Below, piece by piece: positions 53,191-62,980 of a stretch of DNA of 64,000 nucleotides (within the stretch, counting starts at the first letter, position 1; every line of letters starts with the position of its first letter). The position numbers and the translations under genes were made by a program. Under the pieces are notes generated by a model. That model saw only the letters and a program-made list of their open reading frames with translations. It ran no database searches and was not told the origin of the DNA. The DNA comes from Clostridia bacterium (lineage in GTDB: Bacteria > Bacillota > Clostridia > Christensenellales > CAG-138), in the NCBI GenBank assembly GCA_030526425.1, contig JAUNCT010000012.1, positions 1-64,000 of the forward strand, written 5' to 3'.

Positions 53191-54002
53191 ACGAACGGAT
53201 CGATATTCTGTTGTTTGACAAGGGACTGGCGAAGTCCCGGGAAAAGGCACGCGCGCTGATCATGGCGGGTGTCGTCTATGCGGATGGCGTGCGTGTGGAC
53301 AAAGCCGGAACGACGGTCGATGAAAATGCGACCATCGAGGTCCGTGAGGACCCGGTCCCCTTTGTGAGCCGTGGCGGACTGAAACTTCAAAAATCAACCG
53401 AGGTCTTTCCCATCGATCTTACGGGAAAGGTCTGCGCGGATATCGGCTCGTCTACCGGCGGGTTTACCGATTGCATGCTGCAGCACGGTGCGTCGAAAGT
53501 TTATGCCGTCGATGTCGGTTACGGTCAGCTCGACTGGTCGCTCCGGACGGATCCGCGTGTCGCGGTGATGGAGCGCATGAATGCGCGGTACATGGAACCT
53601 TCTTGGTATGAACCGGCTCCCGCATTCGCTTCGATCGATGTGTCCTTCATCTCATTGACCAAGATCCTTCCGCCGTTGTTCACGTGCCTGACCGAGGGCG
53701 GCGAAGTCGTTGCGCTGGTAAAACCGCAATTCGAGGCCGGACGCGGTGAAGTCGGCAAAAACGGCGTTGTGCGCGAGCCCGATACACACCGCAAGGTTTG
53801 CGAACGTATCGTCGGAGAAGCGGCAAGCTACGGCTATTCCGTCATGGGTCTCGACTATTCGCCGATCACCGGTCCGAAGGGAAACATCGAATTCCTTCTG
53901 TGGCTGAGAAAACCGGAAACGGGAGAAGAACGTACCGACAAGGTAAGCGCCGAGCGGATCAAAGAGGTCGTGGCTGCGGCGCACAGTTCGCATATCAAAT
54001 AA
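53187..54002 (+). CDS. tlyA: TlyA-family rRNA 2'-O-methyltransferase
   Basis: This is a 271-residue protein with an N-terminal S4 domain (RIDILLFDKGLAKSREKARAL, core LLFDKGLAKSREKAR) and an FtsJ-type methyltransferase domain: CADIGSSTGGFTDCML (SAM loop), VYAVDVGYGQLDW, and VALVKPQFEAGRGEVGK. TlyA enzymes methylate rRNA 2'-O positions; some are called hemolysins. It overlaps dxs (ATGA). Confidence 0.92.
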   Translation: MNERIDILLFDKGLAKSREKARALIMAGVVYADGVRVDKAGTTVDENATIEVREDPVPFVSRGGLKLQKSTEVFPIDLTGKVCADIGSSTGGFTDCMLQHGASKVYAVDVGYGQLDWSLRTDPRVAVMERMNARYMEPSWYEPAPAFASIDVSFISLTKILPPLFTCLTEGGEVVALVKPQFEAGRGEVGKNGVVREPDTHRKVCERIVGEAASYGYSVMGLDYSPITGPKGNIEFLLWLRKPETGEERTDKVSAERIKEVVAAAHSSHIK

Positions 54003-54069
54003 CCGTCCGCCCGTTTCCGGGCGGATCACGTGAGCGCCCGAACGAATCGCGGCGGAAACGGAGTCGAAA

Positions 54070-54858
54070 ATGTACGGAATCATCGCGAATCCCACGAAAG
54101 CCGGCGCGACCGAACTTCAGGCGCGCCTGATTTCCATGATGGACGCCCGCAATATGCGCTGCAAGGTTTTCGAAGAACCCGAAGATATCCTTTCTTATGG
54201 GGATGCGATCTCGATGCTGATCGTGATCGGCGGAGACGGTTCGATCTTGCGGTATGCCGAAGCGGCTTCCGAACGCGATATTCCGATCCTCGGCGTCAAT
54301 GTAGGTCACATCGGTTTTCTGGCGGAGATCGCGCCGGATCGGATCGAAGATATGCTCCTGCGCTTGCAGCAAAGGGATTACCGCTTCGAAGAACGCATGA
54401 TGCTGACGTGCTCGGTCAACGGCGGTCCTGTCCGTCGGAGCCTGAACGATGTATTGGTGTACAAGCGTTCCTTCTCCGGCGTAACGCGCATGGAAGTGCG
54501 TATCGACGGAAAATCGCTCGGTACCGTATTCTGCGATGGAATGGTCGCCGCAACGCCGACAGGTTCCACGGGCTACTGCTTATCGGCAGGCGGTCCTGTC
54601 CTCGTTCCCGAAATGCGCGCCATCGCGCTTGCACCCGTTTGTTCGCATACGCTGCATATGAAACCGACGGTATCCGGCGCTTCCGCCGAAATCGAATTCA
54701 TCCTCGAGGCCGATGGGATCGTGTGCATCGATGGAGAACATACCTATGATGTCACCAACAACGATGTCGTACGTGTATCGGGTGCCGAGCGCGGGGTCCG
54801 TTTCGTGCGCTTCGGGGAAAGCAATATCTTCCGGCTCATTGCCGAAAAATTGGTATAA
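54070..54858 (+). CDS. nadK: NAD kinase
   Basis: NADK of 262 residues phosphorylates NAD to NADP. GGDGSILRYAEAA contains the catalytic Asp; GVNVGHIGFLAEI and ATPTGSTGYCLSAGGP follow. A hairpin with 8-bp arms (54006-54025) but no T run lies between tlyA and this gene. The order nadK-argR-recN after tlyA is typical. Confidence 0.95.
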   Translation: MYGIIANPTKAGATELQARLISMMDARNMRCKVFEEPEDILSYGDAISMLIVIGGDGSILRYAEAASERDIPILGVNVGHIGFLAEIAPDRIEDMLLRLQQRDYRFEERMMLTCSVNGGPVRRSLNDVLVYKRSFSGVTRMEVRIDGKSLGTVFCDGMVAATPTGSTGYCLSAGGPVLVPEMRAIALAPVCSHTLHMKPTVSGASAEIEFILEADGIVCIDGEHTYDVTNNDVVRVSGAERGVRFVRFGESNIFRLIAEKLV

Positions 54859-54870
54859 GCGGAGACGAAC

Positions 54871-55320
54871 ATGAAGAACAAACGCCATGAAATGATCGCC
54901 CGGCTCATTGCGGAATACGATATCGAAACGCAGGAAGAACTGGCTGCACGCCTTTCCGAAAACGGGTTCGCCGTCACGCAGGCAACCGTATCGCGGGATA
55001 TCAAGCAGATGCGTTTGATCAAAACGCAAAACGAGAACGGCGTCTGCCGGTATTCCACCGTGAAGGACGCGGAGGCCGATATGCAGGACAGATTCACCCA
55101 GATTTTTGCGAACTGCGTGCTTTCGGTCGAAGGTGCGGGCAATCTCATCGTCATCAAAACGATCACCGGCAGTGCTTCCGCTGCCGCGGAAGCAGTCGAC
55201 AGCCTGAAGTGGCAGGAGATCATCGGTACCATCGCGGGAGACAATACGATCTTTCTTGCCGTCCGCGATCCCGAAGCGGTCGCCGAATTGATCGCAAAAT
55301 TCCGCACTATGCTCAGATAA
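54871..55320 (+). CDS. argR: Arginine repressor ArgR
   Basis: ArgR/AhrC of 149 residues. The N-terminal winged helix has TQEELAARLSENGFAVTQATVSRDIKQM (core QATVSRDIKQM). The C-terminal oligomerisation domain binds arginine with GAGNLIVIKTITGSASAAAEAVD (core VIKTITGSA) and GTIAGDNTIFLAVRD. It controls arginine genes elsewhere; no obvious ARG box was found beside it. Confidence 0.94.
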   Translation: MKNKRHEMIARLIAEYDIETQEELAARLSENGFAVTQATVSRDIKQMRLIKTQNENGVCRYSTVKDAEADMQDRFTQIFANCVLSVEGAGNLIVIKTITGSASAAAEAVDSLKWQEIIGTIAGDNTIFLAVRDPEAVAELIAKFRTMLR

Positions 55321-55332
55321 AGGCGGTGAAGC

Positions 55333-57018
55333 ATGCTCAAGCGCATCGAAATCCGGCATATCGCTTTGATCGATCATGCCGTATTGGAGTTCGATAACGG
55401 GTTGACCGTATTCTCCGGTGAAACCGGTGCGGGCAAATCCATTCTCATCGAAAGCTTCGGGTTCGTACTCGGAGAACGTGCCGGACGGGACCTGATCCGC
55501 ACCGGGGAACAGAAAGCCTCGGTCGAAGCAACCTTTGCGGTATCCGATAACGATCCGTGCAGAACCGTGCTCGAAGAAAACGAGCTTTGGCCCGAAGACG
55601 GAGAACTCGTGCTGTACCGGGAACTGTCGCAATCCGGAAAGAACGTTTGCAGGATCAACGGCGTTTTGGTCGGTACCGCCGTGCTCAAAGCCGTCGGTGA
55701 TATGTTGATCGATATTCACGGTCAACACCAACACCAATCCCTGCTGAGCGTTCCCGCACACATCGGCTTTCTCGACGCATATGCCGGCGGGAAGGTCGCC
55801 GCATTGAAGGAAGAGACCGCGAAACACTTCGCAGCATACCGGAAAGCGGAAAAGGAACTGCGGGAGTGCGAGACGGACGCCAGAGAACGCGCACGGAAAT
55901 GCGATCTTTACGCTTATCAGCTCGAGGAGATCCGCAGGGCGGAGCTGAAGAGCGGCGAGGAAGAGGAACTGACGGAAGAACGCGACAGACTTCGTCATGC
56001 GGAAACGATCCTGCAATGCCTCAATGAAAGCGCGGAAACGGTGACCGGTGACGGCGGCGTATTGCCTGCGTTGAACAATGCACGGAAACAGCTCGACAGG
56101 ATCGCGACCTTCGGCAAAAACTATGCGTCTCTCAGTGAAAAACTGGGCGATATCTATTATCAGTTGGAGGATATCGGTTATACGCTGCGTGATGAACTCG
56201 ACGGGTTTTCTTTCGAGCCGGATGCGCTCGATACCGTGGAAGAACGGCTCGAGCTGTATGTTTCCATGAAACGGAAATACGGCGATACTGTAGAAGAGAT
56301 CGCAGCATATGCCGAACGGATCGCCTCGGAATACGAAGCGCTCTCGAATACCGAGGTGCGTACGGAAAACCTGAAAAAGCAAATGAATAAAGCGCTGTCC
56401 GAATATGCGAAAGCTGCGGACGCACTGTCGAAATTGCGAAAGAACGCCGCAAAGCAATTGGAAACCGATATTCCGCGGGAATTGTCCGATCTCGGCATGC
56501 GCGGCGCGGTTTTTACCGTGAACTTCGCTGTTCCCGAGGGGGAGATCCCTTCCGCAACCGGGCGGGACAAAGTCGAATTCATGCTGTCTGCCAACCGTGG
56601 GGAACCGTCCCGTCCGTTGGCAAAGGTCGCCTCGGGTGGTGAATTGTCGCGCATCATGCTTGCCCTGAAGAAGACGCTCGCGAATGCCGACGGCATCCCG
56701 ACGATGGTATTCGATGAGATCGACACGGGAGTCTCCGGCGCGATCGGAACGGCGATCGCACGGAAGATGTGCGACATCGCAGGGCAACATCAAGTGTTCT
56801 GCATCACACATTTGGCACAGATCGCCGCATACGCGGATCATCACTTCCTCATCGAAAAGCATCAGGAAGGCGAAAGGACATATTCCAATGCCGTTTGTCT
56901 TTCGGATGCACAGCGCGAAGCTGAGGTCGCACGCATCATGGACGGCGGTGCGGATGATCCCATCGCCCTGACCCACGCCAAACAAATCATCGCGTCCGCT
57001 CGTGCGGAGAAGAACTGA
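55333..57018 (+). CDS. recN: DNA repair protein RecN
   Basis: RecN of 561 residues, an SMC-like ATPase in double-strand break repair. Walker A is FSGETGAGKSILIES. A long coiled-coil middle (about 150-350) follows. The signature motif is ASGGELSRIMLALK and Walker B is MVFDEIDTGVSGAIG. The length is normal. It follows argR by 12 bases. Confidence 0.95.
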   Translation: MLKRIEIRHIALIDHAVLEFDNGLTVFSGETGAGKSILIESFGFVLGERAGRDLIRTGEQKASVEATFAVSDNDPCRTVLEENELWPEDGELVLYRELSQSGKNVCRINGVLVGTAVLKAVGDMLIDIHGQHQHQSLLSVPAHIGFLDAYAGGKVAALKEETAKHFAAYRKAEKELRECETDARERARKCDLYAYQLEEIRRAELKSGEEEELTEERDRLRHAETILQCLNESAETVTGDGGVLPALNNARKQLDRIATFGKNYASLSEKLGDIYYQLEDIGYTLRDELDGFSFEPDALDTVEERLELYVSMKRKYGDTVEEIAAYAERIASEYEALSNTEVRTENLKKQMNKALSEYAKAADALSKLRKNAAKQLETDIPRELSDLGMRGAVFTVNFAVPEGEIPSATGRDKVEFMLSANRGEPSRPLAKVASGGELSRIMLALKKTLANADGIPTMVFDEIDTGVSGAIGTAIARKMCDIAGQHQVFCITHLAQIAAYADHHFLIEKHQEGERTYSNAVCLSDAQREAEVARIMDGGADDPIALTHAKQIIASARAEKN

Positions 57019-57032
57019 AAGGAGAACCGATT

Positions 57033-58199
57033 ATGAAGAAAAGAGTCATTTTGATCGTATTGGATTCCGCAGGTATCGGTTACCTGCCCGACGCCGCGGA
57101 CTTCGGCGACGTCGGTGCGAACACCTTCGGCAATATCTACACCAAACACGGACTCAATGTGCCGAATATGGTGTCGCTTGGTCTCGCCAATATCCCGGGC
57201 AGCCAAATGCCGCATTCCGATGGTCCGTTCCGAGGCGCATGGTGCAGACTTGCCGAACGTACGCACGCAAAGGATACGACCTCCGGTCATTGGGAGATGG
57301 CTGGTCTTTCCATGGACGTGCCGTTCCGCACCTATCCCGAAGGCTTCCCCGCACGGATCATGGACGCTTTCGAACAGAAGATCGGGCGCGGCACGCTCGG
57401 CAATACCGTGGCGAGCGGCACCGCGATCATTCAGGAACTCGGCGATGAACATGTGAAAACCGGAAAGCCGATCATCTACACTTCGGCGGACTCCGTGTTC
57501 CAGATCGCCGCACATGAGGAAGTCATCCCGCTTCCCGAGCTGTACCGCATCTGCGAGATCGCGCGTGAAATGCTCATGGGGGACGATCTTGTCGGCCGTG
57601 TCATCGCAAGACCTTTCCTCGGTTCCGACGGAAACTACACGAGAACGGAAAACCGCAAAGACTTTGCGGTAGCACCGATGAAGGATACCATCCTCGACGC
57701 ACTGGTTGCCGAAGGGCTGACGACGGTCGGCGTCGGAAAGATCGAAGATATCTTCTGCAACCGCGGTATCTCCGTTGTCGATCACACGAAAAACAACGCG
57801 GCGGGTACCCTTGCGGCACAGCGGTTCATCGATTCCGGTGAGGCGGATTTCGTTTTCGTGAACCTGGTCGATACCGATATGCTCTACGGTCACCGCAATG
57901 ATGTCGCGGGTTATGCGAAGGCTCTGGAGACCTTCGATGCCGCGTTGCCCGCAATGCTTTCCGCTCTCAAAGAAGGCGATATCCTGATGGTGACGGCAGA
58001 TCACGGGTGCGATCCGACCTTCCCCGGAACGGATCACACGCGCGAGTATATCCCGCTCATGATCGCGGGTCCCGGTGTGAAGGCGGGGACCGATCTCGGC
58101 ACGCGTGAAACCTTTGCGGATATCGGCGCAACGGTCTACGAGTATCTCACCGGGAAGACCTGGCGTGAGGGAACTTCATTCCTGGAGGAGATCCTGTAA
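57033..58199 (+). CDS. deoB: Phosphopentomutase
   Basis: DeoB of 388 residues interconverts ribose/deoxyribose 1- and 5-phosphate. Alkaline-phosphatase-fold motifs are present: VLDSAGIGYLPDA (first metal Asp), AKDTTSGHWEMAG with the phosphorylated Thr, and the metal residues in MVTADHGCDPTFPGTDHTREY (core TADHGCDPT and TDHTREY). AAAGGAG precedes the start. Confidence 0.96.
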   Translation: MKKRVILIVLDSAGIGYLPDAADFGDVGANTFGNIYTKHGLNVPNMVSLGLANIPGSQMPHSDGPFRGAWCRLAERTHAKDTTSGHWEMAGLSMDVPFRTYPEGFPARIMDAFEQKIGRGTLGNTVASGTAIIQELGDEHVKTGKPIIYTSADSVFQIAAHEEVIPLPELYRICEIAREMLMGDDLVGRVIARPFLGSDGNYTRTENRKDFAVAPMKDTILDALVAEGLTTVGVGKIEDIFCNRGISVVDHTKNNAAGTLAAQRFIDSGEADFVFVNLVDTDMLYGHRNDVAGYAKALETFDAALPAMLSALKEGDILMVTADHGCDPTFPGTDHTREYIPLMIAGPGVKAGTDLGTRETFADIGATVYEYLTGKTWREGTSFLEEIL

Positions 58200-58201
58200 G
58201 A

Positions 58202-58855
58202 ATGCGTTTGTTGTCGATTCTGAGAAATCCGGTCGTTCTTCTGTATACGATCCCCGGGCTGCTCATCGGTTTGACATTTCATGAATGGGCACATGCCTTC
58301 GCGGCGAACAAACTCGGCGATCCCACAGCGAAGAACATGGGGCGAATGACCCTCGATCCGACTGCGCATGTCGATCCGTTGGGCTTGCTGTGTTTGTTGC
58401 TCGTCGGGTTCGGGTGGGCAAAGCCCGTCCCGGTTAATCCGCGAAACTTCAAAAACTTCAAGCGCGACGACATCCTTGTATCGCTTGCGGGTATCGCAAC
58501 GAATATCGCGATCGCTCTTATCACGACGATCGCGTATGTGCTCATCGGCTTCTTTGCGAATCTGTTCGGCAGTGCCGCGTTCGTGAATATCATGCAGGGG
58601 ATCATCTCGATCAATCTTTCCCTTGCGGTGTTCAATCTGATCCCGGTTTCGCCACTCGACGGGTCGCATCTTTTTGAGATCGTATTTATCCGCAAATTTC
58701 CGAAGGCGGTGTTCTTCCTCCGGAAGTACGGGTACTACATCCTCATCGCGTTGATCCTTCTCGGTGCGACGAACGGATTCATTTCCGCTGCAGTCAACGC
58801 CATGTACCGTGCGTTTGTCGGCGTGGCACTGAAACTCTTGATGCTCATCGCATGA
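58202..58855 (+). CDS. Site-2-protease-family M50 metallopeptidase
   Basis: This is a 217-residue membrane protein with about five hydrophobic segments. The zinc motif is HEWAHAFAANKLGD near residue 29, with the third ligand in LIPVSPLDGSH. It belongs to the small YwhC-type S2P family, of unknown natural substrates. It begins two bases after deoB and overlaps scpA by four bases, a usual Firmicutes order. Confidence 0.9.
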   Translation: MRLLSILRNPVVLLYTIPGLLIGLTFHEWAHAFAANKLGDPTAKNMGRMTLDPTAHVDPLGLLCLLLVGFGWAKPVPVNPRNFKNFKRDDILVSLAGIATNIAIALITTIAYVLIGFFANLFGSAAFVNIMQGIISINLSLAVFNLIPVSPLDGSHLFEIVFIRKFPKAVFFLRKYGYYILIALILLGATNGFISAAVNAMYRAFVGVALKLLMLIA

Positions 58856-59649
58856 GTATGGAAGAGTATCGCATTTCCATCGGCGCATTCGAAGGCCCGC
58901 TCGATCTGTTGTTGCATCTGGTGCGACAGGCGGAAATCGACATTTGCGATATCTTTGTTTCCGAGATCACAGCGCAGTATCTCAGTTACATGGATGAGGT
59001 TGGCACGCTTGACATGGATAAGGCCAGTGCTTTTCTCGAAATGGCGGCTAATCTTCTGTATATCAAGTCGCGGCAGCTGCTGCCGAAACCGGAACCCGAG
59101 GTGACCGAGGACGGTGTCCCCGTTGAGTCGCCGGAGGAACAGCTGATCCGGCAACTGCGGGATTACGAGGCGTTCAAGGAAGCAGGTGCCGTGCTCGAAG
59201 AGCAGTACATCGAAATGAGCGACAGCTTTTGCCGCTTGCCCGAAGATATCCCGCTTCCGCCGCAAAGGATCGAATTCAAAGATCCGTCTCTCAATCAGCT
59301 GATCAAAGCGTTCCGCGATCTCATGGACCGTGCGGAGCGGAAGAAATCCATCGATCGGCTGCACCGGGTCCGCCCGGATGCATTTACGATCCGAACACAG
59401 CTCAAAACCATCCGCAGTAAACTGAAGGGCAGAAAGGAAGCGATATCCTTTGAAGAGTTGCTCTCCGAGGAGCCCGAAAAGATGGAGATCATCGTAACGT
59501 TCATGGCATTGTTGGAAATGATCGCCCACGGCGAGATTCTTCTCAGACAACCCGCACCCTTCGAACCCATCCGCATCATGGAGAAGAAGCTGCTGAACGG
59601 TGATGCCGGGTATACCTATATGGACGAAGAACAGGAGAATGCCGAATGA
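58852..59649 (+). CDS. scpA: Segregation and condensation protein A
   Basis: ScpA (kleisin) of 265 residues, which bridges SMC heads. The N-terminal part is FEGPLDLLLHLVRQAEIDICDI (core FEGPLDLLLHLV), followed by LSYMDEVGTLDMDKASAFLEMAA and a winged-helix C-terminus with IVTFMALLEMI. ATG 58852 overlaps the M50 stop; an in-frame ATG six bases on is also possible. It overlaps scpB by four bases. Confidence 0.93.
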   Translation: MSMEEYRISIGAFEGPLDLLLHLVRQAEIDICDIFVSEITAQYLSYMDEVGTLDMDKASAFLEMAANLLYIKSRQLLPKPEPEVTEDGVPVESPEEQLIRQLRDYEAFKEAGAVLEEQYIEMSDSFCRLPEDIPLPPQRIEFKDPSLNQLIKAFRDLMDRAERKKSIDRLHRVRPDAFTIRTQLKTIRSKLKGRKEAISFEELLSEEPEKMEIIVTFMALLEMIAHGEILLRQPAPFEPIRIMEKKLLNGDAGYTYMDEEQENAE

Positions 59650-60185
59650 ACGGAAACGAAGCTTTGTACGCAAAGATCGAATGTCTGTTGTTTGTTTCCG
59701 GCGAGCCTGTTCCCGTGACGGAGCTTGCCCGCGTACTCGGTCTTTCCAAGCCGCAGACCGCATCCGTCCTCAAGTCGATGGAGAAAGAATACACGGCATC
59801 AGAACGCGGGGTTTTGCCCTTCGTGACCGAGGATACCGTACAGCTGATCTCCAACCGCGCCTATATCGGCTTGGTCGAGGATCTTCTGCAACCCGAAAAA
59901 TCGAGGAATGTATCCAAATCCATGCTCGAAACGCTCGCGGTCGTTGCATACCGACAGCCCTGTACCCGCGCGGATATCGAAGAAGTGCGCGGCGTACGCT
60001 GCGAATACGCCGTTTCGAAGTTGACGGAACTCGGTTATATCACGGAAGTAGGGCGCAAGGATACACTCGGACATCCGGTGCTGTTCGGAACGACCGATTT
60101 GTTCTTGCGAAAATTCGGTTTGCATTCCTTGGACGAACTGAAGGACTTTTCCGATTTCACCGCTTTTCCCGAACAAAAGGTTTGA
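59646..60185 (+). CDS. scpB: Segregation and condensation protein B
   Basis: ScpB of 179 residues, two winged-helix domains that bind ScpA and SMC. IECLLFVSGEPVPVTELARVLG (core LLFVSGEPV) and LETLAVVAYRQPCTRADIEEVRGV (core VAYRQPCTRADIEEVRG) are characteristic. It ends the long plus-strand run before a bidirectional terminator. Confidence 0.94.
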   Translation: MNGNEALYAKIECLLFVSGEPVPVTELARVLGLSKPQTASVLKSMEKEYTASERGVLPFVTEDTVQLISNRAYIGLVEDLLQPEKSRNVSKSMLETLAVVAYRQPCTRADIEEVRGVRCEYAVSKLTELGYITEVGRKDTLGHPVLFGTTDLFLRKFGLHSLDELKDFSDFTAFPEQKV

Positions 60186-60188
60186 AAA

Positions 60189-60220
60189 AACACTCCGGAT
60201 CCGTTCCGGAGTGTTATTTT
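60189..60220. terminator. Bidirectional terminator
   Basis: A 10-bp stem (60189-60198 with 60206-60215) has an A run on the left and TATTTT on the right. It serves scpB and the convergent yfcE-like gene. Confidence 0.88.
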
Positions 60221-60693
60221 CATATGCTGTAGTGATGCACATTGATATCGCCGTTTTCGATCTCGAGGATCGCCCAGCCCGCATTTCCGTCGCGGGGATA
60301 GGTCAGACTGCCCGGATTGACGAGAAGCACATCTTCATAGGCACCGAGAAATTGTCTGTGGGTATGACCGAAGATCGCCGCGGCGCAATGAGCTTCTTTC
60401 GCTTTGAGAAACAGGGCGTATTCACTGCCGGTGCGGTGTCCGTGTGTCAGATAGAAACGAAGACCGCCGAGCGGGACCACACGTTCGAAGGGCATGTCGG
60501 AAGCATTGAACGGGTCATCGCAATTGCCGCGTACAGCGTAGACCGGCGCGTTCAGCGCAAGTCCGATATCCCCGGCATCGGTACCGAGATCGCCGGCATG
60601 AAATACCGTATCGATCTTTCCGAGCCTGTCTTTGATCCGATGGAAACGCTCCAACGAACCGTGGGTATCCGAAATCAACAGAACGCGGATCAT
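60220..60693 (-). CDS. YfcE/MJ0936-type metallophosphodiesterase
   Basis: This is a 157-residue calcineurin-like phosphodiesterase. The metal ligands are in LLISDTHGSLERF, FHAGDLG, VRGNCDDPF and LTHGHR, with IFGHTHRQF at the end. It overlaps rdgB by four bases (ATGA). The physiological substrate is unknown; the pairing with rdgB is common in Firmicutes. Confidence 0.92.
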   Translation of the reverse strand: MIRVLLISDTHGSLERFHRIKDRLGKIDTVFHAGDLGTDAGDIGLALNAPVYAVRGNCDDPFNASDMPFERVVPLGGLRFYLTHGHRTGSEYALFLKAKEAHCAAAIFGHTHRQFLGAYEDVLLVNPGSLTYPRDGNAGWAILEIENGDINVHHYSI

Positions 60694-61289
60694 TGCTTCT
60701 CCGCTTCCAATGCTTCCTTAAGCAGGGCAAGGGAACGACTGCGGTGACTGACGGAGTTCTTTTCATCGGCGGTGAGCTCCGCGAATGTTTTATTGAGCGG
60801 TGCATACCAGAACAGCGGATCGTAGCCGAATCCGTTTTCTCCGCGGGGTTCACGCAGCAACGTACCCTCCGCATAACCGATCACGGTGATCGGTTCCATC
60901 CCACGGCGTGCCAACACGATGGAAGAAGCGAAGCGGCATGTACGGAGTACTTCGGGAACATTGTCCATGTCTTCGAGTAACTTCTTGTTGTTTGCGGCAT
61001 CGTCGTGTCCTTCGCCGGCATAGCGCGCACTGTATACACCGGGCGCTCCGTTCAGCGCATCGACGATCAGCCCGCTGTCGTCGGCCAGCGCGGCGTCGAA
61101 TTCGGGTGCGGCGGCAAGAACTTCAACTGCCTTTTTCCTGGCGTTTTCTTCGAACGTCGTGCCGTCTTCCACAACGTCGATCTCGAGCCCCGCCTCGCGG
61201 AGCGTCTTCATTTCGGTAAAATAATCGCCGACGATCTGTTCGATCTCGCGGACTTTATGCGCATTGTTGGATGCGATGATCAGTTTCAT
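60690..61289 (-). CDS. rdgB: Non-canonical purine NTP pyrophosphatase
   Basis: RdgB/HAM1 of 199 residues hydrolyses ITP, dITP and XTP. The N-terminus is LIIASNNAHKVREI; then EENARKKA, ALADDSGLIVDALNGAPGVYSARYAG (core ADDSGLIVDAL) and GENGFGYDPLFWY, with the end SHRSRSLALL. AGGAG precedes the start. It overlaps rqcH by four bases. Confidence 0.95.
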   Translation of the reverse strand: MKLIIASNNAHKVREIEQIVGDYFTEMKTLREAGLEIDVVEDGTTFEENARKKAVEVLAAAPEFDAALADDSGLIVDALNGAPGVYSARYAGEGHDDAANNKKLLEDMDNVPEVLRTCRFASSIVLARRGMEPITVIGYAEGTLLREPRGENGFGYDPLFWYAPLNKTFAELTADEKNSVSHRSRSLALLKEALEAEKQ

Positions 61290-62977
61290 TTCGTTCTCCT
61301 TTCGGTGAGGACGCTGCGAAGACGCCCCTCATCGGGGGTCACATACAGCGTGCGATTGGTGGAATAAATGACCATTCCGGGCTTGGACCCCGAAGGCTTT
61401 TTGATGAATTTGCGGAACGTGTAGTCCACGGGAACAGACGCGGAACCGCGTGCCTTGGAATAAAAAGCCGCGAGCTCCGCCGCGAGTGCCAGCGTTTCGT
61501 CGGAGGGCTGTCCTTCGGGTTCGATGATGACGTGTGATCCCGGGATGTTCTTCACATGCAGCCACATGGTTTCTCCCGTTGCCTTTTTCAGGGTCAGCTG
61601 CTCGTTTTGCTTGTTGTTTTTGCCGACCCAGATCGTGCTGCCGTCGGGCGCTGCAAAGCACAACGGCTTCGAAACGGAATTGTTTGCGGGTTTTGCGCGT
61701 TTTCCCTGACGTTTGAGATAACCGAGTGCGGTCATCTCTTCGCGGATCTCGTTGAGTTCTGCCGATGAAGCGCATTTGTTCAGGTCATCGAGTGCGCCTT
61801 CAAAGTAGGTCACTTCTTCTTCGACTTCCCGCAGCATCTTTTCCGCGTATTCTCCCGCAGCTTTTTTTCTGCGGTATTTTTTGTAGTACGCCTGCGCATT
61901 CGCATTCGGTGTCAGCAAGGGATCAAGCGGTACGACGGCTTCTGCCGGAGGATCGGCAAAGTAGTCGAGCAGCTTGACGGCACTTTGTCCGCGTTTGATC
62001 GCATACAGATTTGCGGTCAGCAGGTCGCCGAATTTGCGGTATTTGCCCGCGTCGTTGCTTTCGAGGATCGCTTCACGGTATTTTGCCAGCTTGCTTTGCC
62101 TGCGCTTGAGCATCAATTCGATCGATTGTTTCAAAGCGGAAGCGTTGCGCCCGATCGTGAGCACACGGTCGCGTTCGCGGTAGAATGCGTCTCCGGCTTC
62201 CCAAAGCGAATCGAATGTTTCCGCATTGTAATCCTCCGGCAAGGGGAAGGGAAACATGGAAGCGGGAGAGCCGGCGCCGTTCCGCACGACGGAAGCAGTG
62301 CAGGTTCCGTCGCCGACCGCTTGCAATACGCGGCACAGTGTTCCGGCATCGGGATATGCGGCAGTGAGTACGCGTGCGCTTTCGCGGGAGAGACCTCCGA
62401 AACGGGCTTGCAAAGCTGCTCCCGGGGTGGGGGATGCTAGAATCCCGGCAAGTTCCGTTTCGTCTGCCGTGAAGGGAGAGCGCTTCTCCTGCTCGGGCGG
62501 CGGTGTGTAAGAGATTCCGGGCAGGATCAGGCGCACGGAACTCATCGAAGGGGTCACACGGCGGATCGCGTCGAGGATCGTTCCGTTCTCCACCAATGTG
62601 ATATCGGAATGCTTGCCCATCAGTTCGACATGGAGCTCAAGCTGCTCTGTGTCGTCCAATTCGTTTTTCGTGCGGATCCCGATGACGAAGTAACGGTCGG
62701 TTCCGCGCTGCCGGATCTCTGTGATCCTTCCGCCGATGAGACGTTTGCGCAACAGCATGCAGAACATCGGCGGCTCTGCGGGATTTTCGTATTCGTTCTT
62801 CGTCAGTTGCAGACGACCGTTTTCGGCGTTTACTGAAATATAGAGATTGTGGTTCTTGCCTTCGTTACGTATGACGAACAGCAACGCGTCTTTGCCGGGC
62901 TGGCGGACCTTGTCGATCTTGCCGCCGATCAGGCATGAAGCCTCGCGGATCGCCGTATACAGTGAAATGCCGTCCAT
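61286..62977 (-). CDS. rqcH: Ribosome quality control factor RqcH (NFACT)
   Basis: RqcH of 563 residues adds alanine tails to stalled nascent chains on 50S subunits. It has an N-terminal NFACT-N domain (1-about 200) with the D94-R95 pair in GTDRYFVIG, helix-hairpin-helix and coiled-coil regions (about 250-420), and the NFACT-R domain with the WLHVKNIPGSHVII motif. Such proteins were formerly called fibronectin-binding. It lies between a TrpR-like gene and rdgB. Confidence 0.93.
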   Translation of the reverse strand: MDGISLYTAIREASCLIGGKIDKVRQPGKDALLFVIRNEGKNHNLYISVNAENGRLQLTKNEYENPAEPPMFCMLLRKRLIGGRITEIRQRGTDRYFVIGIRTKNELDDTEQLELHVELMGKHSDITLVENGTILDAIRRVTPSMSSVRLILPGISYTPPPEQEKRSPFTADETELAGILASPTPGAALQARFGGLSRESARVLTAAYPDAGTLCRVLQAVGDGTCTASVVRNGAGSPASMFPFPLPEDYNAETFDSLWEAGDAFYRERDRVLTIGRNASALKQSIELMLKRRQSKLAKYREAILESNDAGKYRKFGDLLTANLYAIKRGQSAVKLLDYFADPPAEAVVPLDPLLTPNANAQAYYKKYRRKKAAGEYAEKMLREVEEEVTYFEGALDDLNKCASSAELNEIREEMTALGYLKRQGKRAKPANNSVSKPLCFAAPDGSTIWVGKNNKQNEQLTLKKATGETMWLHVKNIPGSHVIIEPEGQPSDETLALAAELAAFYSKARGSASVPVDYTFRKFIKKPSGSKPGMVIYSTNRTLYVTPDEGRLRSVLTERRTK

Positions 62978-62980
62978 TCG